DNA of 42,155 bases, taken from IMG/VR virus record IMGVR_UViG_3300042310_000739, positions 1 to 42,155 of that record. One strand, given 5' to 3'. Under the pieces are notes generated by a model that ran no database searches, was not told where the DNA came from, and was given only the letters and a program-made list of their open reading frames with translations. Below are positions 16,679 to 22,768 of the stretch, piece after piece. The position numbers and the translations under genes are program-made. Origin of the DNA: a virus. The number at the start of each line of letters is the position of its first letter. Positions within the stretch are counted from its first letter, which is position 1.

Positions 16679-17232
16679 GCCTTCACCCCGTCCATGCACA
16701 GCATCTTAAAGCACGCCATCGTCAGCAGGGCGTCCTCCAGCGCATCATGCTTATCCCCCGAACGGCTCAAACCCAACGCCCCCGCGATGCTATCCAGCGA
16801 CAACTTGGGGTTCCCATCCTTGCCGATTTGAAGCTCCAGCCCCTGCGTCTCGTAGGCCAGCCACGCCGCCGCACGGAGATCGAGCGAACGGCCCGCGTGC
16901 CACGCGACCCCGCACCGCTTCGCCGCCGCCTCCAAAAATGCCGCATCAAACGCCGGATTCGCCCCTGCAAAAAGCGCCTTGCGCGCCTGCATCCAGATCA
17001 CAAATTCCTGCATCACCACCGACTCCGCCCGACCCGCATCCCGCAAAAAATCCAACGACAACCCATTCACCTTGAGAGCCTCCTCATCCACCAGCCAATC
17101 CGCCGAGGGGCGGATCAAGGAATGAAAGGCATCACCCCCCAAGGAATCCACCGCCGCAATCGAGAGCAACGCATGGCGATCCGCCCGCAAGCCCCCCGTC
17201 TCCGTATCCACCACGACCATTCGAGTCTTCAT
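16675..17232 (-). CDS. DnaQ-like DEDDh 3'-5' exonuclease
   Basis: 185 residues, the size of a stand-alone exonuclease domain. Motif ExoI is VVVDTETGG (D9, E11), ExoII lies around ANPAFDAAFL (D96), and ExoIII is KHDALEDALL (H162, D167). These four acidic residues bind two metals and remove nucleotides from 3' ends of DNA or RNA. It is the first gene downstream of the KorA-like operator region and begins a run of ATGA-coupled genes. It may act with the RNA ligase in end repair. Confidence 0.9.
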   Translation of the reverse strand: MKTRMVVVDTETGGLRADRHALLSIAAVDSLGGDAFHSLIRPSADWLVDEEALKVNGLSLDFLRDAGRAESVVMQEFVIWMQARKALFAGANPAFDAAFLEAAAKRCGVAWHAGRSLDLRAAAWLAYETQGLELQIGKDGNPKLSLDSIAGALGLSRSGDKHDALEDALLTMACFKMLCMDGVKA

Positions 17233-17265
17233 CGCCCCTTTACGGACGGGTCAACGGGCCGACCT

Positions 17266-17312
17266 TATAGCAAGTTTATCGCGGTTTAGCTAAACTTGCT
17301 AAACTTACTATA
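17266..17312. promoter_or_regulatory. KorA-like operator cluster
   Basis: GTTTAGCTAAAC at 17284-17295 is a perfect 12-bp palindrome identical to the operator bound by KorA of IncP plasmids. It is flanked by further half-sites: TATAGCAAGTTTA (17266-17278), TAAACTTGC (17291-17299) and TAAACTTACTATA (17300-17312), the outer two forming a second, near-perfect palindrome. The cluster sits in the 75-bp gap upstream of the exonuclease gene, where it could control the rest of the late operon. No KorA homologue is seen in the window. Confidence 0.6.
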
Positions 17313-17499
17313 AATGCGCCACGGACGGCGCCTTGTTTGCCTGGATATATTCCGCCAGCCCCATCTGTCGGACTTTTGGCTCTGGCTTTGACTCCACGCG
17401 CTCCTCGATGGCAGGCGGCGCGGGACGCTTGAATTTCTTACGAAGCTCTTGAAAGAAAACTTCCCGCCCTGTCGCGCGATGTTTTTCCGACCACTTCAT
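17308..17499 (-). CDS. Small basic protein, unknown
   Basis: 63 residues from the ATG at 17499, preceded by GGGGAGG at good spacing; a longer frame reaching 17652 would run into the previous gene. Basic helical start (KWSEKHRATGREVFFQELRK), Pro-rich middle, and an amphipathic end (QMGLAEYIQANKA). No family recognised. Confidence 0.6.
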   Translation of the reverse strand: MKWSEKHRATGREVFFQELRKKFKRPAPPAIEERVESKPEPKVRQMGLAEYIQANKAPSVAHL

Positions 17500-17515
17500 G
17501 CCACGCCTCCCCAAC

Positions 17516-17758
17516 CTACATCCCCGAAAAGTCGGGGACTCCCCAAGAAGGGTTTTGCCCGCCGACCACCCGCCGCTCGCTCCGCACACGGATGGCGGCA
17601 TGGAGCCGGTTCTGCACCATTTCCAAAGACTTCTGGTATCCCTTGTCCCCAATGTTTTGGGCGGTGTAGAGCGTGGCTTCCTGCTTCAATTTCGTGATCT
17701 CCGCATCCAACTCCACAGGCGAGTAGTCTCGGTAAATCTCGATCCAATCATTGCTCAT
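17516..17758 (-). CDS. Small helical protein, possibly gpW-like
   Basis: 80 residues from the ATG at 17758 (a TTG at 17779 is possible). The pattern DAEITKLKQEATLY followed by EMVQNRLHAAIRVRSERRVV is a helical hairpin with a basic end, loosely like the head-completion protein gpW or small phage adaptor proteins. It is the first gene I can support in the leftward operon. The family assignment is weak. Confidence 0.6.
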   Translation of the reverse strand: MSNDWIEIYRDYSPVELDAEITKLKQEATLYTAQNIGDKGYQKSLEMVQNRLHAAIRVRSERRVVGGQNPSWGVPDFSGM

Positions 17759-17856
17759 GCCATTCCGCGAAATGGTCAACCATTCACCGACAAGAGACGG
17801 ACGGCCCCTTTCACCAATTCCAGATGGACGGCCCCCTCACACATTTGAAATCGACG

Positions 17857-17888
17857 GATATATATACTTATGTATAAGTATGTATATC
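17857..17888. promoter_or_regulatory. 32-bp AT-rich imperfect palindrome
   Basis: Arms GATATATATACTTA and TAAGTATGTATATC pair with one mismatch around TGTA. It lies about 100 bp upstream of the leftward operon start and just before the tandem repeats. Likely a protein-binding operator or an unwinding element. Confidence 0.6.
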
Positions 17889-17916
17889 TCGGGAAGTGGA
17901 TTGCCGGGCGCGCCGG

Positions 17917-18147
17917 GCGCGTTTCAATGCGTGCCACGCTTTGTATTTATAGTGCGACCTTCGCGCGGTTTTCCTGCGCGCGGGGCGCGCGGGGCGCGTT
18001 TCAATGCGTGCCACGCTTTGTATTTATAGTGCGACCTTCGCGCGGTTTTCCTGCGCGCGGGGCGCGCGGGGCGCGTTTCAATGCGTGCCACGCTTTGTAT
18101 TTATAGTGCGACTCGCGCGCGGTTTTTTACTTGCGCGCGGGGCGCGC
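17917..18147. repeat. Three 77-bp tandem direct repeats (iteron-like)
   Basis: The unit begins GTTTCAATGCGTGCCACGC at 17921, 17998 and 18075, an exact period of 77 bp. Copies 1 and 2 are identical through the unit; copy 3 diverges after TTTATAGTGCGAC. Each unit holds the palindrome GCGTG-C-CACGC, an AT-rich TTTGTATTTATAG stretch and a GCGCG-rich tail. The whole period repeats, not just a short piece, so it is not a CRISPR array. Iterons of an origin, or tandem promoters or operators for the rightward operon, are the best guesses. Confidence 0.85.
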
Positions 18148-18166
18148 TTTGATAAATTGAAATCCT

Positions 18167-19090
18167 ATGCAAGACCTTAAAACAAAACCAATAGACGACC
18201 TCGCGCGCATCATCGCGCGGCGACTCGAAACCCTACACATGGGCGGACGCCTTCGCGACAAAACGGGCGCGCCCGTGAATTCCACGGGAACGGGAATTCC
18301 CCTTTCCACCATAGACCGCGAGGAAATTTTCCTCGCGGCAAGGTGCGGCGTAATCTGCGCGAAGCATCGCGAGGATGATTTCCTCGCACAATGGCGCGCG
18401 GCATCGCGCGAAGCGCGCGCGGCGTTGTATCGGATCACGAAGTGCCCGACCTTTTCCACGCGCGCGGCGGCCATTACGGGCGGCGAACGGGCGCGCGAGC
18501 GTTTCGAGGAAACGCTCCCCGAGGCGGAAATTTCCGAACGGGCGCGACTTGATTTCAATCCGCCTGACCGCGAGGAAAAACCCTTCGCGGTTTTGTATCG
18601 GGGCGCGCGCTCCGCTTTATTAGAGCATTGGCGGCACAAAACCGCCTTCGCACATTACAACCGCATCGCGAAGGATTTTCGCGCGAGCATGGAATTACTT
18701 TCCAAGCTCGCGCGCGACTCGCGCGACGGGCGTTTTGTCCTCGCGCACGGGCGCGGCAGGAACAAAGCGGAACAAAACCGCATTGAACGCTTGCACCAAT
18801 GCGTTTTGCACGGGCGGCGCATTCTTGAAATTTCAAAACCGCGCGACCGCGCGCCACGCCGCGAGGCTATCGGCGCGCTTGCGCCACGCGCCACGGGAAC
18901 GGCGCAAGCGGCGAAAATCATCATCATCGGCGGGCGCGCATCATCGCGCGCGCCACTAACCGCATTTGACTGGGAAGCCACGCAAGCGGCGCGCGACCTC
19001 GCGAAAAATTTTCCAAGCATCGCGAGGAAAATCGCGCCACGCGCCACGCGCGGCGAAATTGAATCCCTCGCGGCACATTTCCACGCATAG
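18167..19090 (+). CDS. Unknown 307-aa basic protein of GCGCG-rich composition
   Basis: 307 residues, Arg- and Ala-rich (DDLARIIARRLETLHM, ALYRGARSALLEHWR-like helical blocks), no known domain. Its Ala codons are largely GCG and Arg codons CGC, giving dense GCGCGC runs unlike most genes in the window; nearly every 60-base stretch has a GCGCG word. It directly follows the 77-bp repeats, so a replication-initiation or repeat-binding role is tempting, but no Rep motif is visible. The composition suggests foreign origin or selection on the DNA itself. The gene ends at a strong GC hairpin. Confidence 0.7.
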   Translation: MQDLKTKPIDDLARIIARRLETLHMGGRLRDKTGAPVNSTGTGIPLSTIDREEIFLAARCGVICAKHREDDFLAQWRAASREARAALYRITKCPTFSTRAAAITGGERARERFEETLPEAEISERARLDFNPPDREEKPFAVLYRGARSALLEHWRHKTAFAHYNRIAKDFRASMELLSKLARDSRDGRFVLAHGRGRNKAEQNRIERLHQCVLHGRRILEISKPRDRAPRREAIGALAPRATGTAQAAKIIIIGGRASSRAPLTAFDWEATQAARDLAKNFPSIARKIAPRATRGEIESLAAHFHA

Positions 19091-19096
19091 GAAACG

Positions 19097-19149
19097 CCGC
19101 GCGCGCGCGAGCATCGCGCGCGCGCGGTCTTATGCGTAAGACTTTTTTT
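19097..19149 (+). terminator. GC hairpin followed by palindrome and T7 run
   Basis: Arms 19097-19109 and 19115-19127 form a perfect 13-bp stem of alternating C and G with the loop AGCAT; alternating CG of this length can adopt Z-DNA. It runs straight into GTCTTATGCGTAAGAC (19127-19142), itself a hairpin, and seven T (19143-19149). The second hairpin plus T run reads as a rho-independent terminator. Confidence 0.75.
19127..19142 (+). repeat. GTCTTA-TGCG-TAAGAC palindrome, copy 1
   Basis: First of the family of 16-18 bp palindromes restricted to about 19.1-29.6 kb. Here it is followed by T7 and could terminate transcription. Confidence 0.85.
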
Positions 19150-19180
19150 AAATAGATAAAACATTCCATCCGTCAAATTT

Positions 19181-19834
19181 ATGAGATACATCATTCACAT
19201 TCAAACCGCCCAACGGAAATCCGCTGGCGCGCCGGTGTCGATACACGGGCGCGGCCTGACCGATACCCCCTCTGGGCCGTCCGAAATTATTAGCGGGAAA
19301 TACAAAACCGCGAAACCCGAGATCATCGCGAAGACCAAGCGCGCCGCCGCCATCGCCGAACTTAAAGAGCAAACCGCCACGGCGCGCGCGCGCTTTTACA
19401 CGGCAAAATTAAAAGGCATGGAGCGGCCATCCGCCCCCGATTACACCTGGGCCGAACCCGCCCCGCGTGTGCAATGGGAGGATTGGAAAATAGACTTCGG
19501 GGCCGACGAAAAACCACGACCCGCCGCCGCCGCCGCTCCCGACTTTTCCATTGAAAGCGGCCCCGCTTATTTCCCGACTGGCAAGACCAAGAAAAACAAA
19601 GCTGGGGAAACGAAACCCGAAATGCTTCCCGCTGGCGAAAAGGCGGTTGTGACCATCGGCCAGCGGATTTACTCCGTCCTCACACGATCCAAGCGTGTGA
19701 CCTCCCGCTTTGGAAATTGCAAGCAATCCATGCCGCTGGCGCAAGCCGTGAAAAACATCGCGCGCATGGCTGGCGAGCAAGCCGCGCAAGACGCGCGCGC
19801 CGCCTTCCTCGCGGCGGCTCCGGGGCTGGAATAG
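19181..19834 (+). CDS. Unknown 217-aa basic protein
   Basis: 217 residues from the ATG in context AAATTTATGAG. Basic N-terminal half, Pro/Ala-rich middle (KPRPAAAAAP) and a C-terminal helical region (VKNIARMAGEQAAQDARAAF). The segment VTIGQRIYSVLTRSKRV followed by TSRFGNCKQSMP looks folded. It shares the GCGCG-rich codon use of the preceding gene, more weakly. No family recognised. Confidence 0.65.
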   Translation: MRYIIHIQTAQRKSAGAPVSIHGRGLTDTPSGPSEIISGKYKTAKPEIIAKTKRAAAIAELKEQTATARARFYTAKLKGMERPSAPDYTWAEPAPRVQWEDWKIDFGADEKPRPAAAAAPDFSIESGPAYFPTGKTKKNKAGETKPEMLPAGEKAVVTIGQRIYSVLTRSKRVTSRFGNCKQSMPLAQAVKNIARMAGEQAAQDARAAFLAAAPGLE

Positions 19835-20041
19835 CCCCGCGAGCATTTTTCCCCCTTCACTTTCTGCCGTCGATCCCAACTTGGTGATCGGGCACCCCAC
19901 GCCGTCCATCTCGGATTGGTGATTTTTGATTTTCTGCGCAATGCGGATCCCGCCCGTATTGTGTCTGCGCTCCGCTTCGCGAGTCTTATTCGTAAGACTC
20001 GCAAGTGAGAGTTTTCAAAGCGGGCTGTTAGAAAACTGAAT
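19835..20041. other. Intergenic region with UUCG-loop palindrome
   Basis: 207 bp without a gene. A near-direct repeat around TTGGTGAT occurs twice (near 19880 and 19915), and one copy of the palindrome family (19979-20002) lies 40 bp before the next gene. A promoter is likely but none is distinct. Confidence 0.5.
19979..20002 (+). repeat. GCGAGTCTTA-TTCG-TAAGACTCGC palindrome, copy 2
   Basis: Same arms as the other copies but a stem of 10 bp and a TTCG loop instead of TGCG. UUCG and UGCG are both UNCG-type RNA tetraloops, which hints at a folded RNA. Confidence 0.8.
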
Positions 20042-20917
20042 ATGCCGAAACGAAATACCACAAGCGTCCCGTGCGCTATCACATTCGCGGAGGCTGAGGG
20101 ATTATCCCAAGCCGAACGCATTATGAGATTCAAAATCGAATCAAGTGCCGGTCAGCGAGCTTTCGCTGGCATGGCGAAACTATTCCGCGCTATGGAGGCC
20201 AATCTAGCTCCTGGCGAAGCCATCTTCCCGCTCCTTATCGGAGCCGGAATCAAGAAGGGAACCGTGAGCAATGCCTCCATTGCCGCCTCCGTGTATGATC
20301 TTGTCCGCGATGGCAAGATGCTGGAGACGGAGTTTGACCAGCTCTCCTTCAACGATTGCTGGCAGACCAAGCGAGTCCTCTCCAAGGGATCGAAGAAACA
20401 GCTCTCCGTGGATGCCGTCGTGACGGCTATCCGCGAGCGAAACGACTTCGCCGATGAGTTTGCCGCGCTCTATGAGCATGGCATGACCGCCGAGCAGAAA
20501 GCCGCCAAGGAGGCCGAGGCCAAATCCGCCAAGGAAGCCAAGGAGGCCGAGGCCAAGAAACAAGCCGATGCCGACAAGAAGGAGCTGGAAACCCTGCGGG
20601 CTCGGGAGGCGGAACTCAAGAAGCAAGCCGACCAAAAACCCAAGGAAATCGAAGCAAAATCCGACGCTCCGCCAGCAAAATCCAGCAAACCCGATGCAAA
20701 ATCCCAGCCGCCCGAGCCTCCCGAGGAGGAGGAATTGGCGGAACCGCTCACGGCGGAGTTGCTTATCGAGCAACTCACCGAGATCGAGCTGGCGATGGCG
20801 CAACTCTCCGATGGGGAGCAATCCATTGTCGGGGCCAAGCTGGTCGAGATGGCCAGCGCGTTTGTCGAATCTGGCAAACCCGTGGCCAAGCGCAAGAAAC
20901 AACTCCTTGCCGCCTAA
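20042..20917 (+). CDS. Unknown protein with coiled coil (291 aa)
   Basis: 291 residues. Residues 1-140 look globular and helical (FPLLIGAGIKKGTVSNAS, then VYDLVRDGKMLETEFDQLSF). Residues about 148-215 are a Lys/Glu/Ala coiled coil built on EAKSAKEAKEAEAKKQAD. After a Pro-rich linker comes a helical end (LLIEQLTEIELAMAQLSDGE). It opens the rightward section that holds the Ub-like cassette and is closed by a strong terminator. It does not resemble PRTRC protein E as I know it. Function unknown; a scaffold or DNA-associated role is possible. Confidence 0.75.
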   Translation: MPKRNTTSVPCAITFAEAEGLSQAERIMRFKIESSAGQRAFAGMAKLFRAMEANLAPGEAIFPLLIGAGIKKGTVSNASIAASVYDLVRDGKMLETEFDQLSFNDCWQTKRVLSKGSKKQLSVDAVVTAIRERNDFADEFAALYEHGMTAEQKAAKEAEAKSAKEAKEAEAKKQADADKKELETLRAREAELKKQADQKPKEIEAKSDAPPAKSSKPDAKSQPPEPPEEEELAEPLTAELLIEQLTEIELAMAQLSDGEQSIVGAKLVEMASAFVESGKPVAKRKKQLLAA

Positions 20918-20924
20918 AGTAAAA

Positions 20925-20957
20925 GGCGGGGCGCACACGCGCCCCGCCTCTCTTTTT
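20925..20957 (+). terminator. Rho-independent terminator
   Basis: Perfect 10-bp stem GGCGGGGCGC / GCGCCCCGCC with the loop ACAC, then TCTCTTTTT. It lies 8 bp after the stop of the 291-aa gene. Confidence 0.92.
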
Positions 20958-20989
20958 CCTAAAACACATTTTATCCGTCCATTTGATTT

Positions 20990-21187
20990 ATGAGTAAAAA
21001 TGACTTTCTCTCCACCGCCGAGGATCTGGCGGTATCCATCGCTGGCCAATCACTCAACGCCAGCCCCAAGGAATTTTCCACCGGCAGCGTAGGCTACCAC
21101 ATCAACGGAAAAATCACCCTCGCCGACGGCACACGCCTCCAAGTGAGCGGCAATGCCGTGGCGATTGGGTCGAAAGATTGGGAATGA
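20990..21187 (+). CDS. Small beta-rich protein, unknown
   Basis: 65 residues, ATG in context GATTTATGAGT. A helical start (FLSTAEDLAVSIAGQSL) and a beta-hairpin (GYHINGKITLADGTRLQVSG). Its TGA stop shares its last base with a palindrome copy. No family recognised. Confidence 0.65.
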   Translation: MSKNDFLSTAEDLAVSIAGQSLNASPKEFSTGSVGYHINGKITLADGTRLQVSGNAVAIGSKDWE

Positions 21188-21204
21188 GTCTTATGCGTAA
21201 GACT
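21187..21204 (+). repeat. AGTCTTATGCGTAAGACT palindrome, copy 3
   Basis: 18 bp, begins on the final A of the preceding TGA stop codon. Arms AGTCTTA/TAAGACT, loop TGCG. Confidence 0.9.
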
Positions 21205-21225
21205 TGACGCAAGCAAACGATATGC

Positions 21226-21291
21226 GGCGGCGTCCGCGCCGACTGGAACTGATAGAACTCCATGGCGGTTCAACCCCGCCTGCCGCCGCCA
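21226..21291 (+). ncRNA. tRNA-like element with acceptor and T arm, reduced middle
   Basis: 5' GGCGGCG pairs with TGCCGCC (one G-U), followed by G and an encoded CCA (21289-21291). A perfect T arm (GGCGG, TTCAACC, CCGCC) is at 21264-21280. Only about 29 bases lie between T8-C9 and the T arm, too few for normal D and anticodon arms, and I find no clean anticodon stem. It may be a decayed tRNA, a tRNA mimic or a regulatory RNA. It sits 7 bp before the next start codon. Confidence 0.5.
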
Positions 21292-21298
21292 AATCTTT

Positions 21299-21559
21299 AT
21301 GAACCCTTCCTCCGAGTTAGCCATCGAAACGACGCCGCTGTTCTGGGATTGCGAATGTGCCGAAGAATACATCCACCCCGCAACGCAGGACGAGTGCGAG
21401 CATTGCCATGCCGAAAAAGAAAATAGCCCAGACGCCCGAGTGTCAGAGGTGGAGAGGCTTTTAGCTCCCAGCCGATGCACTCCGCAAGAATCTCAAGACG
21501 CTATAAATCTCATGGCCAAGTATTTCACGCCAAACATCACAGCTTACTTCACTCAATAG
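21299..21559 (+). CDS. Small cysteine-rich (zinc-binding) protein
   Basis: 86 residues. WDCECAEEYIHPATQDECEH, then CHAEK, gives Cys pairs C-x-C and C-x-x-C with nearby His, a likely zinc site. The C-terminal half is helical (AINLMAKYFTPNITAYF). ATG in context TCTTTATGAAC. No family recognised. Confidence 0.65.
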   Translation: MNPSSELAIETTPLFWDCECAEEYIHPATQDECEHCHAEKENSPDARVSEVERLLAPSRCTPQESQDAINLMAKYFTPNITAYFTQ

Positions 21560-21561
21560 CC

Positions 21562-21690
21562 ATGCGCCGCCAAAACCTACTTTGGGAAACACCCCGCCAG
21601 CGCGAATACCGCGCCGCGAAAGAGAAGTTCTTTAACCGACTGATGCTGCTGATACTGATTATCTGCGCCATCATTTTCATATCGTTATGA
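21562..21690 (+). CDS. 42-aa single-pass membrane protein
   Basis: 42 residues: a basic N-terminus, then one hydrophobic segment LMLLILIICAIIFISL at the C-terminus. Starts two bases after the preceding stop and overlaps the next gene by ATGA, which supports translation. Confidence 0.6.
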   Translation: MRRQNLLWETPRQREYRAAKEKFFNRLMLLILIICAIIFISL

Positions 21691-21857
21691 AAATCCAAAC
21701 CGCGACCCACCTGGATCTGTGGAAACAGATCCGAAAGCCAACTCCTCCCCCGACCCGAGCGCACAAGCCAAGAAAAGAAGAATTCATGGATTGCCGCAGG
21801 GAGATTGCTGAAATTTTAGAGGATTTGACTAAAAAAATCCGCCATGTCGATTACTAA
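21687..21857 (+). CDS. 56-aa small protein, unknown
   Basis: 56 residues, basic and Pro-rich first half (RKPTPPPTRAHKPRK), helical second half (CRREIAEILEDLTKKIRHV). Coupled by ATGA to the membrane peptide and overlapping the next gene by 14 bp. Confidence 0.55.
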   Translation: MKIQTATHLDLWKQIRKPTPPPTRAHKPRKEEFMDCRREIAEILEDLTKKIRHVDY

Positions 21858-22059
21858 CCGCGCCCGAGCCCATCGCGCCAAAAAATCCCTAAAACACTAC
21901 AAACGCCGCCACCTCAAAGAAGGCGGCTCCCCCTGCGAAGACACTTTGACCGACTTTCTCACGGATACCATGCACTTGTATCCGATCAGCCAAATCGCGG
22001 CCTGCCTCCATGCCGCCAAGCTGAATTACCTTGCGGAAGCTAACGAGCCGAGGGCCTAA
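21844..22059 (+). CDS. Small basic protein, unknown
   Basis: 71 residues. Basic N-terminus (NRARAHRAKKSLKHYKRRH) and a helical end with DTLTDFLTDTMHLYPISQIA. The stretch TLTDFLTDTMHL looks like a conserved phage small-protein pattern, but I cannot name it. Confidence 0.65.
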   Translation: MSITNRARAHRAKKSLKHYKRRHLKEGGSPCEDTLTDFLTDTMHLYPISQIAACLHAAKLNYLAEANEPRA

Positions 22060-22195
22060 CGAGCCCTAGTCAGCACCCACTGATGAGATGAAGCTGGTCG
22101 TTCCAGCAATAAGGGGGGTGGCGACCGCCGTGCCCGCTGCCGGCCAGCGATAGCTTGCTTCGCCCTCACAGGCTGAAGCAAGCAGCCGCTTTTTT
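22060..22195 (+). promoter_or_regulatory. Structured leader with terminator-like hairpin before next gene
   Basis: 136 bp without a gene but with several hairpins: GCTGG-TCGTT-CCAGC (about 22091-22105), CACCC (about 22074) pairing with GGGTG (about 22117), GCTG-CCGGC-CAGC (about 22137-22149), and GCTTGCTTC / GAAGCAAGC (22153-22161, 22175-22183) with GCC/GGC inside. The last hairpin is followed by AGCCGC and a T run ending at the ATG of the next gene. It could be an attenuator or a small structured RNA. I do not recognise a known riboswitch. Confidence 0.5.
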
Positions 22196-22384
22196 ATGAA
22201 AAATCAATTCCTCGTCGTCGCTAAAAATGATGACGATTGCGAAGCCCCGCTCGCGCTCCTTACCCGCAGGGTTTTCCCATCTTACATAGATGCCAAGCAT
22301 TATGCGGACGAACAGGAAATTGCGCACCGGAATCCGCAAGTCGTGGAGTGCCATTTCCCCATCCCTCCCGACCTCTACATATAA
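22196..22384 (+). CDS. Small protein, unknown
   Basis: 62 residues starting KNQFLVVAKNDDDCEAPLAL, with a helical YIDAKHYADEQEIAHRNPQV part. Such short strand-helix proteins that end in YIDAKHYADEQ-like helices are frequent in phages. Its ATG follows the T run of the leader hairpin, so expression may depend on read-through. Confidence 0.6.
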   Translation: MKNQFLVVAKNDDDCEAPLALLTRRVFPSYIDAKHYADEQEIAHRNPQVVECHFPIPPDLYI

Positions 22385-22464
22385 CCCCCCTTCACTTTCG
22401 AGCCCGCTGGCTCACCTCGCCGCGTGTCGAGTTATTAACACGCTGATTAGAAAGGGAAACGATC

Positions 22465-22689
22465 ATGTTGATCAAACTCAAATCCGGCCTCAACGCGCTG
22501 GATGTGGATGTGCCCGAGGGCACGACTGTTGGGCAGATCCTGTCCAACGCAAACTACGCCGCCGTGCTGAACTTCGACACTTCGAATGTCGAGGGTCTGA
22601 TCGGTGGCGCCAAGGCGAACTCCGACACCGTTCTGTATACGGGAGACACTCTCCTGATTCAGAAGCTGGCGCACTCGAAGGCCGTCTAA
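22465..22689 (+). CDS. Ubiquitin-like beta-grasp protein (PRTRC protein C-like role)
   Basis: 74 residues with the beta-grasp pattern: strand 1 MLIKLKSG, strand 2 ALDVDVPEGT, helix TVGQILSNANY, then the late strand TGDTLLIQKL typical of ThiS, MoaD and ubiquitin-like folds. AGGGA lies just upstream of the ATG. The next genes are E2-like and E1-like, which strongly supports its being the protein that is activated and transferred. The C-terminus reads AHSKAV and has no Gly-Gly; either no conjugation through a diglycine occurs, or a different end or an unprocessed tail is used. Assignment rests on pattern and neighbourhood. Confidence 0.72.
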   Translation: MLIKLKSGLNALDVDVPEGTTVGQILSNANYAAVLNFDTSNVEGLIGGAKANSDTVLYTGDTLLIQKLAHSKAV

Positions 22690-22700
22690 AAACCACGATC

Positions 22701-22745
22701 GCCGCGCTCGCAGAGTCTTATGCGTAAGACTTTGCGTTGCGCGGC
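22701..22745 (+). repeat. Long imperfect hairpin around palindrome copy 4
   Basis: AGTCTTATGCGTAAGACT at 22714-22731 is embedded in outer complementary arms GCCGCGC (22701-22707) and GCGCGGC (22739-22745), with CGCA/TGCG between them. It sits between the Ub-like and E2-like genes and could attenuate or protect the transcript. Confidence 0.8.
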
Positions 22746-22768
22746 GGTTCGTTTTTAAAAAAAACCAA

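Larger units (their letters stand above)
17759..18166. other. Divergent intergenic region between leftward and rightward operons
   Basis: About 400 bp without a gene. It holds two GGACGGCCCC words (near 17808 and 17833), the AT-rich palindrome at 17857-17888 and the 77-bp tandem repeats at 17917-18147. Divergent promoters, and possibly a replication or partition site, would be expected here. Confidence 0.6.

Noticed and set aside
17917-18147. CRISPR-like array (repeat begins GTTTCAATGCG, as in some type I repeats)
   Set aside because: The full 77-bp period repeats, including what would be spacers, and there are no cas genes nearby.
18655-19194. 179-codon minus-strand frame opposite the GCGCG-rich gene
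   Set aside because: The GCGCG composition keeps all frames open here; the Arg/Ala-rich translation has no domain, and the plus frame fits better with the operon direction. Some doubt remains about coding strand in this island.
20042-20917. PRTRC system protein E
   Set aside because: Position fits, but the sequence shows a coiled coil and no features I associate with that family.
22079-22125. Hammerhead ribozyme suggested by CTGATGAG
   Set aside because: The required GAAA core and cleavage-site context do not follow in the right place.
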